Counted from the stretch's first letter, positions 16,810-26,557 are shown. The stretch is 64,000 bases of DNA from Meishania litoralis (GCF_042611095.1 NZ_JBHFPV010000001.1:1922001-1986000); one strand, 5' to 3'. Notes: generated from the sequence alone by a model not told the origin. Numbers and translations: made by a program.

Positions 16810-18054
16810 ATGAAAAAGAAATTTTTATTCGTACTGTTTGTAGCTTCCCTTGGGTTATTATCATGTGAAAAAAATGATGACAACAAATATGCCGATTATC
16901 TTGTGGCCAGACCCTTAAAGGTCAGTATGGCCGAATTCAAGAACGGTGTTGATGTAATCGCCCCCAAACCCGTTGAAGAATCGGGTAAAATTTATGCCTA
17001 TCAAAATTATATTTTTGTTAATGACAAGTACCGTGGCGTTCATGTAATTGACAATACCGACCCTAGTAATCCCAAGAAGATTTCCTTTATCAAGATTGCC
17101 GGCAATGTCGATATTTCCATAAAAGATGATTATCTATATGCCGATAGCATTACCGATTTGGTCGTACTTGACATATCCGACATAAACAACATTACCATTG
17201 TGAACCGTTTGGATAATGTGTTGCGAGATAATGTTGTGTGGCCCGCCGAGGCCGATATTTTTGAAAGTGAAAATATTGATTACGAGAATGAGATTATCGT
17301 TGGTTGGGAAACGGTCACCGAACGAAGGCTTATTTCTGAATATGAGAAAAATATTTTAAGGGGAGATGTTTTCGCATTGGCAGAGACCGCAAACGATGCG
17401 TCTGTTGGTCAAGGCGGTTCGCTGGCAAGATTTAAGATTGTCGAAAATTATCTTTATGCGGTCGATAGCCATAATATCAATGTATTTAATATAGAAGATC
17501 TGGAGAATCCGCAAGACCTAGAGGATGTTTATGCCGGATTCGACATTGAAACGATTTTTAACCGTGGCCAACATTTGTTTTTGGGTAGCATGCGAGGTAT
17601 GTATATCTATGATATTTCTTCACCGGCCACACCGACATTTGTTTCCGAATTTCAACATGGCACAGCTTGTGACCCGGTGGTGGTCGATGGCGATTACGCC
17701 TATGTAACGCTTCGGGGCGGTAATTTTTGTGGAGCGACCGAAAGTGGACTTTTCATTGTCGATATTTCGAACATTGGCAATCCTGAGTTGAAGATTTCCT
17801 ACCCCATGGACGGACCCTATGGACTCGGAATCAAAGATGAAAAACTTTTTGTCTGCGATGGTGATTCTGGTCTAAAGGTTTACGACAAGACCGATGTTGA
17901 GAATTTGGTGGCCTTGAACCACTTTGAGAACATCAACACCTTCGATGTAATTCCTTTGGAGAATTCACTTCTAATGGTAGGTGAAGATGTTTTATATCAA
18001 TACGAATATTTAGAGAGCGACATCGCCTTGATGAGTACGTTGCAACTGAATTGA
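16810..18054 (+). CDS. LVIVD-repeat beta-propeller lipoprotein
   Basis: From ATG 16810 (414 residues) a lipoprotein signal with lipobox LLSC (Cys19) leads into a chain of LVIVD-type repeats: VHVIDNTDPSNPKK, LVVLDISDINN, INVFNIEDLENPQ, MYIYDISSPATPTF, LFIVDISNIGNPE and LKVYDKTDVENL. Each is a four-stranded blade, so the protein should be a surface or periplasmic beta-propeller. The next gene starts 4 bases after its stop and encodes another lipoprotein with a Kunitz domain, so the pair is co-expressed. The function is unknown; a protein-binding scaffold is the simplest inference. Confidence 0.9.
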   Translation: MKKKFLFVLFVASLGLLSCEKNDDNKYADYLVARPLKVSMAEFKNGVDVIAPKPVEESGKIYAYQNYIFVNDKYRGVHVIDNTDPSNPKKISFIKIAGNVDISIKDDYLYADSITDLVVLDISDINNITIVNRLDNVLRDNVVWPAEADIFESENIDYENEIIVGWETVTERRLISEYEKNILRGDVFALAETANDASVGQGGSLARFKIVENYLYAVDSHNINVFNIEDLENPQDLEDVYAGFDIETIFNRGQHLFLGSMRGMYIYDISSPATPTFVSEFQHGTACDPVVVDGDYAYVTLRGGNFCGATESGLFIVDISNIGNPELKISYPMDGPYGLGIKDEKLFVCDGDSGLKVYDKTDVENLVALNHFENINTFDVIPLENSLLMVGEDVLYQYEYLESDIALMSTLQLN

Positions 18055-18058
18055 TACA

Positions 18059-18739
18059 ATGTTTGAATTGTCTTTGTTCAACGCCGACAAGTTAAGACTT
18101 TGGGCAAAATCGATTTTGGTTTTGCCCATTTTTGTGATTTCTTGTGACGATTTTGACGATGCAACCGATCTTGCCGTAAACGATTATTTGATTTTCGGCC
18201 ACTTTTATGGGGAGTGCTCTGGCGAAGGTTGTATCGAGATATTCAAGCTCGAAAACGGTTCCTTGTTTGAAGATACACAAGATATTTATCCCAATGCCAT
18301 TTCTTACTACAGGGGTAATTACATGATCTTGAATGTTGACACCTTTAATGGCGTCAACGATTTGACGACTTTTTTTCCGTTAAGGTTATTGGGCGAAAAT
18401 GACAGGATAATTGGAAGGCCTGATGCAGGTGATTGGGGCGGACTGTACATCGAATACAACGTCAATGGAACACGAAAGTTTTGGCTCATTGACCAAAAGA
18501 AGGATAATGTTCCACCATACCTACATACTTTCATTGATAAGGTAAATGAAAAGATCCGTTTCATCAATAATAAGGGCAGATGTGGTTTGGCGCCGCAATC
18601 GGGAAACTGTGAGGCGGCGATACCGAAATATTACTACGACCCACAAGATGGGGAATGCAAAGAGTTTATCTGGGGAGGTTGCGATGGCGTAGTTCCGTTC
18701 CACACCTTGCAAGACTGCCGCGAATGCCTATCGGACTGA
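18059..18739 (+). CDS. Lipoprotein with C-terminal Kunitz/BPTI-type domain
   Basis: A 226-residue exported protein. An N-terminal signal ends at a lipobox-like VISC (Cys29). Residues 30-170 form an unassigned beta-rich region with one nearby Cys pair (ECSGEGC). The last 52 residues show a complete Kunitz pattern: cysteines at 175, 184, 200, 208, 220 and 223, aromatic cluster KYYYDP, and EFIWGGCDG in the place of the BPTI YGGC core. Spacings match BPTI for the first four cysteines and are one residue shorter in each of the last two loops. The P1 position after the second Cys is Glu185. Kunitz domains are mostly animal; bacterial ones are rare. Confidence 0.88.
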   Translation: MFELSLFNADKLRLWAKSILVLPIFVISCDDFDDATDLAVNDYLIFGHFYGECSGEGCIEIFKLENGSLFEDTQDIYPNAISYYRGNYMILNVDTFNGVNDLTTFFPLRLLGENDRIIGRPDAGDWGGLYIEYNVNGTRKFWLIDQKKDNVPPYLHTFIDKVNEKIRFINNKGRCGLAPQSGNCEAAIPKYYYDPQDGECKEFIWGGCDGVVPFHTLQDCRECLSD

Positions 18740-18793
18740 TTGCCCGAACCTTTAAAATTGAAATCTTTCGCCTTGCACACATGCGGTTTTAAC

Positions 18794-18816
18794 GCCCTTT
18801 AGAGCAGGGCTTTTTT
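18794..18816 (+). terminator. Rho-independent terminator after the Kunitz gene
   Basis: Stem GCCCT (18794-18798) / AGGGC (18806-18810), 7-base loop, then six T residues. Confidence 0.7.
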
Positions 18817-18860
18817 ATTCCATATATATTAAGGTATAAGTGCATATTAAAATTTTCGTA

Positions 18861-18868
18861 TACATTTG
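18861..18868 (+). promoter_or_regulatory. Bacteroidota -7 box (TACATTTG) of topA
   Basis: Exact TAnnTTTG, 19 bases before the topA ATG and downstream of the Kunitz-gene terminator. No TTG at standard -33 spacing. Confidence 0.45.
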
Positions 18869-18887
18869 TTCCCTCAAAAACCGATGA

Positions 18888-21365
18888 ATGGCCAAGAATT
18901 TAGTGATAGTAGAGTCACCTGCAAAGGCAAAGACGATTGAAAAATTTTTAGGAAAAGATTATAAGGTAGAGTCCAGTTTTGGACATATTGCCGATTTGCC
19001 CTCTAAAGAACTGGGTGTCGATGTCGACAATAATTTTGAACCGAAATATATTGTCGATAACGAGAAAAAGGCCTTGGTCAAAAAACTTAAGGACCTGGCA
19101 AAGAAAGCCGAGACCATTTGGTTGGCCAGTGATGAAGATCGTGAAGGAGAGGCTATCTCATGGCATTTGGCCGAAACCTTAGATCTTGATAAAAAAAAGA
19201 CGAAAAGAATCGTTTTCAACTCGATTACCAAATCGGCGATTCAAAAGGCGATAGATAATCCGCGTGATATAAACTATAACCTTGTCAACGCACAGCAGGC
19301 ACGCAGGGTGCTGGATCGTTTGGTGGGGTATCAGCTGTCGCCCGTGCTTTGGAAGAAAATAAAACCGGGACTATCGGCAGGACGAGTGCAGTCGGTCGCG
19401 GTACGCTTGATCGTTGAGCGCGAAAGGGAAATTGAAGCGTTTGCTCCAGAGGCTTCCTTCAAGATTTCCGCAGAGTTCAAAACGAATGACGGTAGTGTGT
19501 TCACCGCAAAACTTTATAAGACATTTTCGTCAAAGAATGAGGCTGAAGCTTTTTTGAAACAGAATATCGGGGCCAGCTTCACAGTTGCCGAACTTGACAA
19601 GAAACCTGCTAAAAAATCACCTTCGGCACCTTTCACAACCTCTACCTTACAACAAGAAGCCTCGCGAAAACTCTATTTTTCAGTTGGCCGCACCATGCAG
19701 GTTGCGCAACGTTTATATGAAGCAGGTTTGATTACGTACATGAGAACCGATAGCGTGAATTTGTCGGGCGAGGCTATAAATGCCGCCAAAGAGGCCATAA
19801 TATCCAACTACGGAAAAGAATATAGTACGGTACGTAATTTCAAGGGCAAATCAAAAGGGGCCCAAGAGGCGCACGAGGCCATTAGGCCGACCGACATCAA
19901 TAATCAAACCCCTTCGTTGGAACGTGATCAGGCCAAGCTTTATGAATTGATTTGGAAACGAACCATTGCCTCCCAAATGAGCGATGCACAGTTGGAACGT
20001 ACCAACGTAAGGATCAAAACGAATACGCATTCCGACGAATTTACCGCCAATGGCGAAGTAATCAAGTTCGATGGATTTTTAAAGGTTTACATGGAAGGCC
20101 TTGATGATGAAGATAAGGCCGAAGAACAGGAAGGTATGTTACCTGCCATGAAAATAAACGATGCCCTTACCAACAACTACATCAGCGCGACGGAACGTTT
20201 TTCGAGACCACCTTATCGTTTTACCGAGGCATCCCTTGTTAAAAAACTTGAAGAACTGGGTATCGGAAGACCCTCGACCTATGCACCTACCATTTCTACA
20301 ATACTCAATAGGGGCTATGTCGAAAAAGGAACCATAGAGGGCACTGAAAGAAAATATACTCAATTATTGTTGAAATCGAACGAGGTCAAAGAAAAGACCT
20401 TGACCGAAATGGTCGGTTCCGACAAAGGAAAAATGGTGCCCACCGATATTGGTATGATCGTGAACGATTTTTTGGTAAGCCATTTTGCCAATATTCTCGA
20501 TTATAATTTCACGGCCAAAGTTGAAGAAGATTTTGACGAAATTGCCGAAGGCAATGAAGATTGGCAGAAGGTGATGAAAGATTTTTATAAAGACTTCCGC
20601 CCTAATGTTTTGGATGTCGAAGAGAATGCCGATCGTGCCAGTGGTGAACGGGTTTTGGGCGAGGATCCGAAAACCGGAAGGCAGGTTTCGGTACGTTTGG
20701 GTAGGTTTGGCCCGATGGTCCAGGTCGGTACGGTCGATGATGAAGAAAAACCGTTGTTCGCGAGTCTGTTGCCAGACCAGTCATTGAATACGATTACTTT
20801 CGAAGAGGCCATGGAACTCTTTAAACTCCCTCGTGATCTTGGGGTTTTTGAAGGGGAGGAAATTGCGGCTAATGTTGGCCGTTTTGGACCTTATGTGCGG
20901 CACGGAAAGAAATTTGTTTCGCTGCCAAAAGGAGAGAATGCCATGGAGGTCACATTAGAAAGGGCAATAGAGTTGATCAAGGAAAAGCAGAAAGCCGATG
21001 CGCCCATTGCAGCATATGAAGGTAAAGACGTGGTCAAGGGCGTTGGTCGTTTCGGGCCCTTCATTAAATGGGACGGCATGTTCATCAATGTGAACAAAAA
21101 GTATGATTTTGACAACCTCACGCAAGCCGATATCGAAGAACTCATCGAAGCCAAAAAGCAAAAGGAAATAGAAAAAGTTGTGCAAGACTGGCCTGAAGAA
21201 GGCATTCGCATTGAAAAGGCGAGATGGGGCAGACATAATATCCTGAAAGGCAAGGTCAAGGTAGAGCTTGCCAAAACGGTCGATGCCTCAAAAATGACCT
21301 TAGAGGAAGCCAAGGCCTTATTAGAAAAGAAAGCGCCCAAGAAAAAGGCCAAGACGAAAAAGTAA
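18888..21365 (+). CDS. topA: DNA topoisomerase I (type IA)
   Basis: Relaxes negatively supercoiled DNA through a 5'-phosphotyrosyl intermediate. The 825-residue product has the TOPRIM domain at the start (VIVESPAKAKTIEKFLG, acidic triad in SDEDREGE at 81-88) and the catalytic Tyr284 in GLITYMRTDS. In place of C-terminal zinc fingers it has topoisomerase C-terminal repeats, seen as repeated LGRFGPMVQVG, VGRFGPYVRHG and VGRFGPFIKWD, and a Lys-rich tail KKAPKKKAKTKK. This layout is usual in Bacteroidota. Confidence 0.98.
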   Translation: MAKNLVIVESPAKAKTIEKFLGKDYKVESSFGHIADLPSKELGVDVDNNFEPKYIVDNEKKALVKKLKDLAKKAETIWLASDEDREGEAISWHLAETLDLDKKKTKRIVFNSITKSAIQKAIDNPRDINYNLVNAQQARRVLDRLVGYQLSPVLWKKIKPGLSAGRVQSVAVRLIVEREREIEAFAPEASFKISAEFKTNDGSVFTAKLYKTFSSKNEAEAFLKQNIGASFTVAELDKKPAKKSPSAPFTTSTLQQEASRKLYFSVGRTMQVAQRLYEAGLITYMRTDSVNLSGEAINAAKEAIISNYGKEYSTVRNFKGKSKGAQEAHEAIRPTDINNQTPSLERDQAKLYELIWKRTIASQMSDAQLERTNVRIKTNTHSDEFTANGEVIKFDGFLKVYMEGLDDEDKAEEQEGMLPAMKINDALTNNYISATERFSRPPYRFTEASLVKKLEELGIGRPSTYAPTISTILNRGYVEKGTIEGTERKYTQLLLKSNEVKEKTLTEMVGSDKGKMVPTDIGMIVNDFLVSHFANILDYNFTAKVEEDFDEIAEGNEDWQKVMKDFYKDFRPNVLDVEENADRASGERVLGEDPKTGRQVSVRLGRFGPMVQVGTVDDEEKPLFASLLPDQSLNTITFEEAMELFKLPRDLGVFEGEEIAANVGRFGPYVRHGKKFVSLPKGENAMEVTLERAIELIKEKQKADAPIAAYEGKDVVKGVGRFGPFIKWDGMFINVNKKYDFDNLTQADIEELIEAKKQKEIEKVVQDWPEEGIRIEKARWGRHNILKGKVKVELAKTVDASKMTLEEAKALLEKKAPKKKAKTKK

Positions 21366-21552
21366 CCTATCTTTTGTAGGCTTGTGCGCCGCAGATAATG
21401 GAATCTTACCGAACAAAGGATAATCGGCAAAGGTCGTGTTCTATTTTTGTTAAAATAGTTGTTGACAGTTTGAAAGAATCATAGGCGATTTACGTTGCTC
21501 CTTATGCCTTAACCCAATAACTTTGTAACAAAGAACCTGACAATCATCTTTT
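21366..21552. other. topA to arginase-fold gene spacer
   Basis: 187 bases without a gene. It holds the promoter described at 21495-21525; the rest shows nothing identifiable. Confidence 0.4.
21495..21525 (+). promoter_or_regulatory. Complete Bacteroidota promoter (TTG-N20-TAACTTTG)
   Basis: TTG at 21495-21497 and TAACTTTG at 21518-21525 are separated by 20 bases, matching the TTG-N17-23-TAnnTTTG consensus of the primary sigma factor. It lies 27 bases before the ATG of the arginase-fold gene. This is the best promoter match found in the window. Confidence 0.65.
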
Positions 21553-22710
21553 ATGGCTTATGATTTTTTGGTCCCTGTCGAAGACAAAGTTTTGGCCCAT
21601 TGTGAACTTCTACCGCCACAGGCCTTGGGTAGACATATCCACGCCCATACCACCAAAGACGGGCTCCCTGTACTGGCATTGGCATCTTTGGCCATTCTTG
21701 GGGTGAAGGAATCAAGAAATGCCTTCGAGAAAAAGCCCGATAAGCTCGATACCTCAGGTATTCGTTTGCAGTTATACAAATTGATGATGGGCAATTGGAA
21801 CTCCAATATTATCGACATGGGTGATATTGAGGAGGGAGAATCGGTCGAGGACACTTATTTTGTAGTAAAGGAAATCGTAGCCGGCCTTTTGGAAGAAGAT
21901 ATTGTTCCTGTCATTATAGGAGCCACCCAAGATATTACTTACCCCGCCTATCGTGCTTTCGATGGTATTGTCGATATGATCAATCTGGTGGCTATAGATA
22001 GTCGTTTTGACTTTGGAATTGACGATGAATTGATTTCCTCGCATTCGTACATGAGCAAGATTATTACCGACAAGCCGAACAATCTTTTCAACTTTTCCAA
22101 TATAGGGTATCAAAGTTATTTCAATGCCCAAGAGGAGCTAGATCTTATGGAGCGCCTTTTTTTTGATGCCTATAGGTTGGGCGACGTCGCTGCCGATATT
22201 GCCTTGGCCGAACCTGTGCTCAGAAATGCACATCTGGTAAGTTTAGATCTTAGGGCCGTTCGGGCAAGCGAGGTAGGGTTGCCAAATAGCTTTTCCCCAA
22301 ATGGTTTTACGGGGCGGGAAATCTGTGCAATAGCGAGATATGCCGGTCTGAGCGATAAGGCAAGGGTATTCGGCATTTATGAAATGGAGAACGGCAATCA
22401 ATCAAGTCAGTTGATCGCTCAGGTCATTTGGTATTTCATTGAAGGGTTCAACTTTCGAATTTCTGAATCCCCATTGACCCACAAAGATGACTTCACAAAA
22501 TATACGGTGCCAACTGAAAATGAGCAGTTGGTCTATTATAAGAGTCATTTCACCGATCGGTGGTGGGTAGAGGTTCCTTCTGTTTTGACTTCACATACTA
22601 AACCGGGTCTGCCCGCGTTGTTACCATGCACCGAAAAGGACTATTTAGACGCATGCGACCAAAACATTCCTGACCGGTGGTTCAAGGCCTATAAGAAAGG
22701 GTTTAATTGA
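21553..22710 (+). CDS. Arginase/ureohydrolase-fold protein lacking several metal ligands
   Basis: 385 residues, usually annotated as formimidoylglutamase. The fold is recognisable, but the three metal-binding signatures have changed: GGDHS is replaced by IGATQDIT (122-129, His to Gln126); DAHxD reads DSRFD (149-153, His to Arg151, both Asp kept); and SxDxD reads SLDLR (230-234, second Asp to Arg234). Half of the six manganese ligands are gone, so a normal binuclear enzyme is unlikely. It is placed just upstream of gldK, an arrangement I recall from other flavobacteria, suggesting a structural or regulatory role. Function is unproved. Confidence 0.8.
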   Translation: MAYDFLVPVEDKVLAHCELLPPQALGRHIHAHTTKDGLPVLALASLAILGVKESRNAFEKKPDKLDTSGIRLQLYKLMMGNWNSNIIDMGDIEEGESVEDTYFVVKEIVAGLLEEDIVPVIIGATQDITYPAYRAFDGIVDMINLVAIDSRFDFGIDDELISSHSYMSKIITDKPNNLFNFSNIGYQSYFNAQEELDLMERLFFDAYRLGDVAADIALAEPVLRNAHLVSLDLRAVRASEVGLPNSFSPNGFTGREICAIARYAGLSDKARVFGIYEMENGNQSSQLIAQVIWYFIEGFNFRISESPLTHKDDFTKYTVPTENEQLVYYKSHFTDRWWVEVPSVLTSHTKPGLPALLPCTEKDYLDACDQNIPDRWFKAYKKGFN

Positions 22711-22832
22711 ACATAAAATTTTTTAAGGGATAATAACCTCCGATACAATATTTTACTCAAATCGAAGTTTTAGAGAGTAGAAATGCTAATTGTGTTTGCA
22801 GTTATAACCATAATCGAAATTTAACCTAAAGT

Positions 22833-24188
22833 ATGAAGAAGCTATTGTTATCATCTATAGCGTTTGTTTTTTTGCTCACGAGTTGTGGGTCAAAGACAAA
22901 AGGAGAACTAGTTGGGGCCAAAGGCAAGAAATGGTATCCGGAGAAGCCTTACGGAATGGAGCTGATTCCCCGTGGATCCTTTATCATGGGTAAGGCCGAA
23001 GAAGATCAGGCCAAGGTTCTCAATGCCCCCACAAAGACAGTTACAGTACGCTCGTTCTATATGGACGATACCGAGATTACGAACAGTGAGTACCGCCAGT
23101 TCGTAGAGTGGGTTCAAGATTCGATTGCCAGGACCAAATTGGCAGAACTTGCCGATCAGTTAGGTTTGGGCCCAGAAGATGGCGGAATCGGTGAATACGC
23201 ATACAAAGATGCTGATACCACAAAATTATCGGTATATGATAAATATATGTTGGATAATTATGTGGGCATGGGCGATAATTTAAATGAGGGTAGAGCACTC
23301 AATAGGGACCAAGACCTGATATGGGATATTTCAGATTATCCAGATGAGTATTATACCGAGGTGATGGATTCTTTGTACATACCTGAAGAGGAGTCGTACA
23401 ACGGTCAACGAACTATTGATGTGACAAAATTAAAGTACAAGTATAGCTGGATGGATATCGAGGCTGCCGCTAGGGCAAAGACCGGAAGAAGAAAAGATTT
23501 CATCCGTCATGAAGAATTGGAAATCTATCCTGATACAACGGTATGGATTCGAGATTTCGAATACTCTTATAACGAGCCCATGCACAACGATTATTTTTGG
23601 CATGATGCATACAGCGATTATCCGGTGGTAGGGGTTTCATGGAAACAGGCCAAGGCCTTTTGTAATTGGAGGACCAAGTTCAAGAACGACGACCAAAAAA
23701 GTCGCGGTAAACAATTTGTGAACCAGTTCAGGCTGCCTACCGAAGCCGAATGGGAATATGCCGCGAGAGGTGGTATCGAAGGTGGCACCTATCCATGGGG
23801 CGGGCCTTATGTAATCAGCGACACGGGTTGTTTCATGGCCAATTTCAAGCCACAGCGAGGTGATTACGCTGCTGATGCCGCCTTGTATACGGTAGAGGCC
23901 AAGTCGTACGAACCGAATGATTTTAACCTTTACAACATGGCCGGTAACGTATCTGAATGGACGAATTCAAGCTATGACCCAAGTTCTTATGACTACGTGT
24001 CGACAATGAACCCGAACGGGGGTGATGGCAGCAATTCCAGAAAAGTGATCAGAGGTGGTTCTTGGAAAGATGTGGCGTATTTTCTTCAGGTGAGCACCAG
24101 AGATTATGAGTATGCCGATTCGGCCCGAAGCTATGTAGGCTTTAGAACAGTGCAAGATTATATGGGAGAAGAAGATTCCACACAATAA
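22833..24188 (+). CDS. gldK: Gliding motility / T9SS lipoprotein GldK
   Basis: Outer-membrane-associated lipoprotein that forms, with GldN, the periplasmic ring of the type IX secretion system. Lipobox LLTSC puts the lipid on Cys18. The rest is a formylglycine-generating-enzyme-like (SUMF1) domain: GMELIPRGSFIMG near residue 40, FYMDDTEITNSEYRQF, RLPTEAEWEYAARGG and RKVIRGGSWKD, with GFRTVQDY at the end. The active-site cysteines of true FGE are absent, as expected for GldK. It opens the gldKLMN operon; spacing to gldL is 102 bases. Confidence 0.97.
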   Translation: MKKLLLSSIAFVFLLTSCGSKTKGELVGAKGKKWYPEKPYGMELIPRGSFIMGKAEEDQAKVLNAPTKTVTVRSFYMDDTEITNSEYRQFVEWVQDSIARTKLAELADQLGLGPEDGGIGEYAYKDADTTKLSVYDKYMLDNYVGMGDNLNEGRALNRDQDLIWDISDYPDEYYTEVMDSLYIPEEESYNGQRTIDVTKLKYKYSWMDIEAAARAKTGRRKDFIRHEELEIYPDTTVWIRDFEYSYNEPMHNDYFWHDAYSDYPVVGVSWKQAKAFCNWRTKFKNDDQKSRGKQFVNQFRLPTEAEWEYAARGGIEGGTYPWGGPYVISDTGCFMANFKPQRGDYAADAALYTVEAKSYEPNDFNLYNMAGNVSEWTNSSYDPSSYDYVSTMNPNGGDGSNSRKVIRGGSWKDVAYFLQVSTRDYEYADSARSYVGFRTVQDYMGEEDSTQ

Positions 24189-24290
24189 AAAATACAATAC
24201 TAATAATAAATACACCCCCCTCCGGAACCTTCCGGAAACAATCAAATTTTAACCAAATACTTTTAATAAACTTAAATTAAATTCTAAATT

Positions 24291-24941
24291 ATGGCACAGT
24301 CAAAATCAACAAAGAAACTATTCAACATGGCCTATGGCCTTGGTGCGTCCGTGGTAATTATCGGTGCATTGTTTAAAATCCTCCACTGGGAGTTCGGCCC
24401 TCTTACAGGTGGTCTGCTTCTTGCGGTAGGTCTTATCACAGAGGCACTTATTTTTGCGATCAGTGCTTTCGAACCGGTAGATGACGAATACGATTGGTCT
24501 TTGGTATACCCAGAATTGGCCGGTGGTGCTTCTAACGGAAGAAGCAATGAGATGGCAGAAATCAAGGAAGCCGAAGCTTCATTGTCCGCTAAATTGGATA
24601 ACCTATTGAAAGAAGCCGGTGTCGATGCCAGCTTGATGGAAAGCCTTGGTGACAGCATCAGAAACTTCGAAGGTGCGGCCAAAGGTATCGCCCCTACAGT
24701 CGATGCTATGGAGTCTACAAGAAAATATTCAGAGGAAATGGTTCAGGCGGCCGCCCAAATGGAATCTTTGAACAGCTTGTACAAAGTTCAATTGGAAAGT
24801 GCCAGCAAACAAGCTTCGGTAAACGAGGAAGTCGTACAGAATGCAAGCGCCTTGAAGGATCAAATGAGCTCATTGGCTACCAACCTTTCTTCTTTGAACG
24901 GAGTATACGGTGGAATGCTTTCTGCAATGAATAGAAACTAA
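24291..24941 (+). CDS. gldL: T9SS inner-membrane motor protein GldL
   Basis: Proton-motive-force motor stator of the type IX system, partner of GldM. The 216-residue product has two N-terminal membrane helices (about 15-31 and 37-60; LFNMAYGLGASVVIIGALFKILHWEFGPLTGGLLLAVGL, cited in parts), with the conserved FKILHWEFG between them and an acidic residue in the second helix (TEALIFAISAFEP). A long cytoplasmic coiled-coil follows (about 85-216). Complete and collinear with gldK and gldM. Confidence 0.97.
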   Translation: MAQSKSTKKLFNMAYGLGASVVIIGALFKILHWEFGPLTGGLLLAVGLITEALIFAISAFEPVDDEYDWSLVYPELAGGASNGRSNEMAEIKEAEASLSAKLDNLLKEAGVDASLMESLGDSIRNFEGAAKGIAPTVDAMESTRKYSEEMVQAAAQMESLNSLYKVQLESASKQASVNEEVVQNASALKDQMSSLATNLSSLNGVYGGMLSAMNRN

Positions 24942-24997
24942 TTGGATTTAGTACAATAAACCCAAATCAAATTAATAATTAAATCTAATTAGAAAAC

Positions 24998-26557
24998 ATG
25001 GCAGGAGGAAAGCAAACGCCACGTCAGAAGATGATCAACCTTATGTATTTGATCTTCATCGCGATGTTGGCCTTAAATATGAGTAAGGAAGTTCTAGCTG
25101 CTTTCGGAATAATGAACGAAAGGATGGAAGCTTCTAACAGCAAGACAATGGAAAGCAATGAGGCTTTCTTGGCAAGTCTTGAAACGAAAGCATCTGAAGA
25201 TGCGGCCAAATATGACAAGCTTTACAAAGACGCCCAGAAAATCAAGCAGTTGTCGAAGGACTATTATGATTATTTGGAAGGTTTGAAGCAAGGTATGATG
25301 GAAGGGGTCGAAGACCCTAAAGACTACGCCGTAATGGATAAATCGGATTGGTTGGACCAGAAGTTTTTTCAAGGCGACCAATTGGGTGAAGGCGGTAAAG
25401 AGTTTATGCAGCGCATCAACGATTACCGTACGCAAGTTGCCGCTATCGTTCCACAGGGAATAAAAGCTTCAGTCAATGATCGTTTTGAAACCGGCGATGC
25501 CAATGGCAAAGTTGAAAAACGTGACGGAACCAAGCAAGATTGGATCAACTACCACTATGAAGGGTTTCCTTTGGTGGCCTCGTTGGCCAAGTTGACAGCG
25601 CTTCAATCCGATATCAAGGCAACCGAAGAAGATGCTTTGAAAACGATGTTGGCCGGTGAGTTGACCGAACAGGTTTCATTGAAGAATTTTGCAACTTCTT
25701 TGATGGCCACTAAGTCTGCCTTTTATAGCGGAGAGCAGTACGATGGTAAAATAATCATTAGCAAGACCGACAAAACGTCGACTCCCGTTAGGGCCGAACT
25801 GACGTTGGACGGAAGAAAATTATCCGATGGAAAAGATTATCGTTTGGAAGAAGGAGGCGTTAAAATGTTGGTCGGTGCAGGTGCTCCTGGTGACCATACT
25901 GTTGAAGGTACTTTGTTCTTCATGCAAGATGGTGAGGAAATCCCTGTTCCCGTTAAGAATACATTTGCTACCATAAGCAAGCCTAATGCCGCTTTGATAG
26001 CCGCCGACAAGATGAACGTTGTTTATCGCGGTGTGGCCAACCCAATGTCGATTTCGATTCCCGGTATACCTAATAACAAGGTTCGTGCCTCGGCCCCAGG
26101 TTTGAAATCGGTCAGCGGAAGCAAATATGTAATGAACCCACAACAGGGAAGAACGGTAACGATTACGGCTTCAGGTACATTGCCTGACGGCCAAACGGTA
26201 TCCTCTAAATCCGAATTTCGTATCAAGGATATTCCGCGACCTTCTGGTACGGTTAGCAAACAAGCCGGAAACCTTGAGTTGCCGAGAAACAACTTGGAAA
26301 TCGCTACCATCGGTGCGATGTTGGAAGACTTTGATTTTGATTTGAACTTGGCCGTTAGTGGATTTAAGTTCAAGGTGCCAGGTCAACCAACGGTAGCCGT
26401 TAATGGGAACAAGCTCGACTCAAGGGCCAAGAATGCCTTGAAAAGGGCCAAGCGAGGTGACGCGGTTCAGATCTTTGACGTAGAAGCTTATATCACTAAT
26501 AATAAGAGTTACAAATTGAAGAAAGTATCTCCTATTGTAGTGGAGATTACAAACTAG
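24998..26557 (+). CDS. gldM: T9SS inner-membrane protein GldM
   Basis: Spans the periplasm from the GldL motor to the GldK/N ring and transmits torque. The 519-residue product begins MAGGKQTPRQKMINLMYL, has one membrane helix (about 13-33, containing the family's Glu in NMSKEVLAAF just after it) and then four periplasmic domains: a helical D1 (35-225) followed by three beta-sandwich domains (for example FYSGEQYDGKIIISKTD and GNLELPRNNLEIATIGAM). Length is normal. Confidence 0.97.
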   Translation: MAGGKQTPRQKMINLMYLIFIAMLALNMSKEVLAAFGIMNERMEASNSKTMESNEAFLASLETKASEDAAKYDKLYKDAQKIKQLSKDYYDYLEGLKQGMMEGVEDPKDYAVMDKSDWLDQKFFQGDQLGEGGKEFMQRINDYRTQVAAIVPQGIKASVNDRFETGDANGKVEKRDGTKQDWINYHYEGFPLVASLAKLTALQSDIKATEEDALKTMLAGELTEQVSLKNFATSLMATKSAFYSGEQYDGKIIISKTDKTSTPVRAELTLDGRKLSDGKDYRLEEGGVKMLVGAGAPGDHTVEGTLFFMQDGEEIPVPVKNTFATISKPNAALIAADKMNVVYRGVANPMSISIPGIPNNKVRASAPGLKSVSGSKYVMNPQQGRTVTITASGTLPDGQTVSSKSEFRIKDIPRPSGTVSKQAGNLELPRNNLEIATIGAMLEDFDFDLNLAVSGFKFKVPGQPTVAVNGNKLDSRAKNALKRAKRGDAVQIFDVEAYITNNKSYKLKKVSPIVVEITN

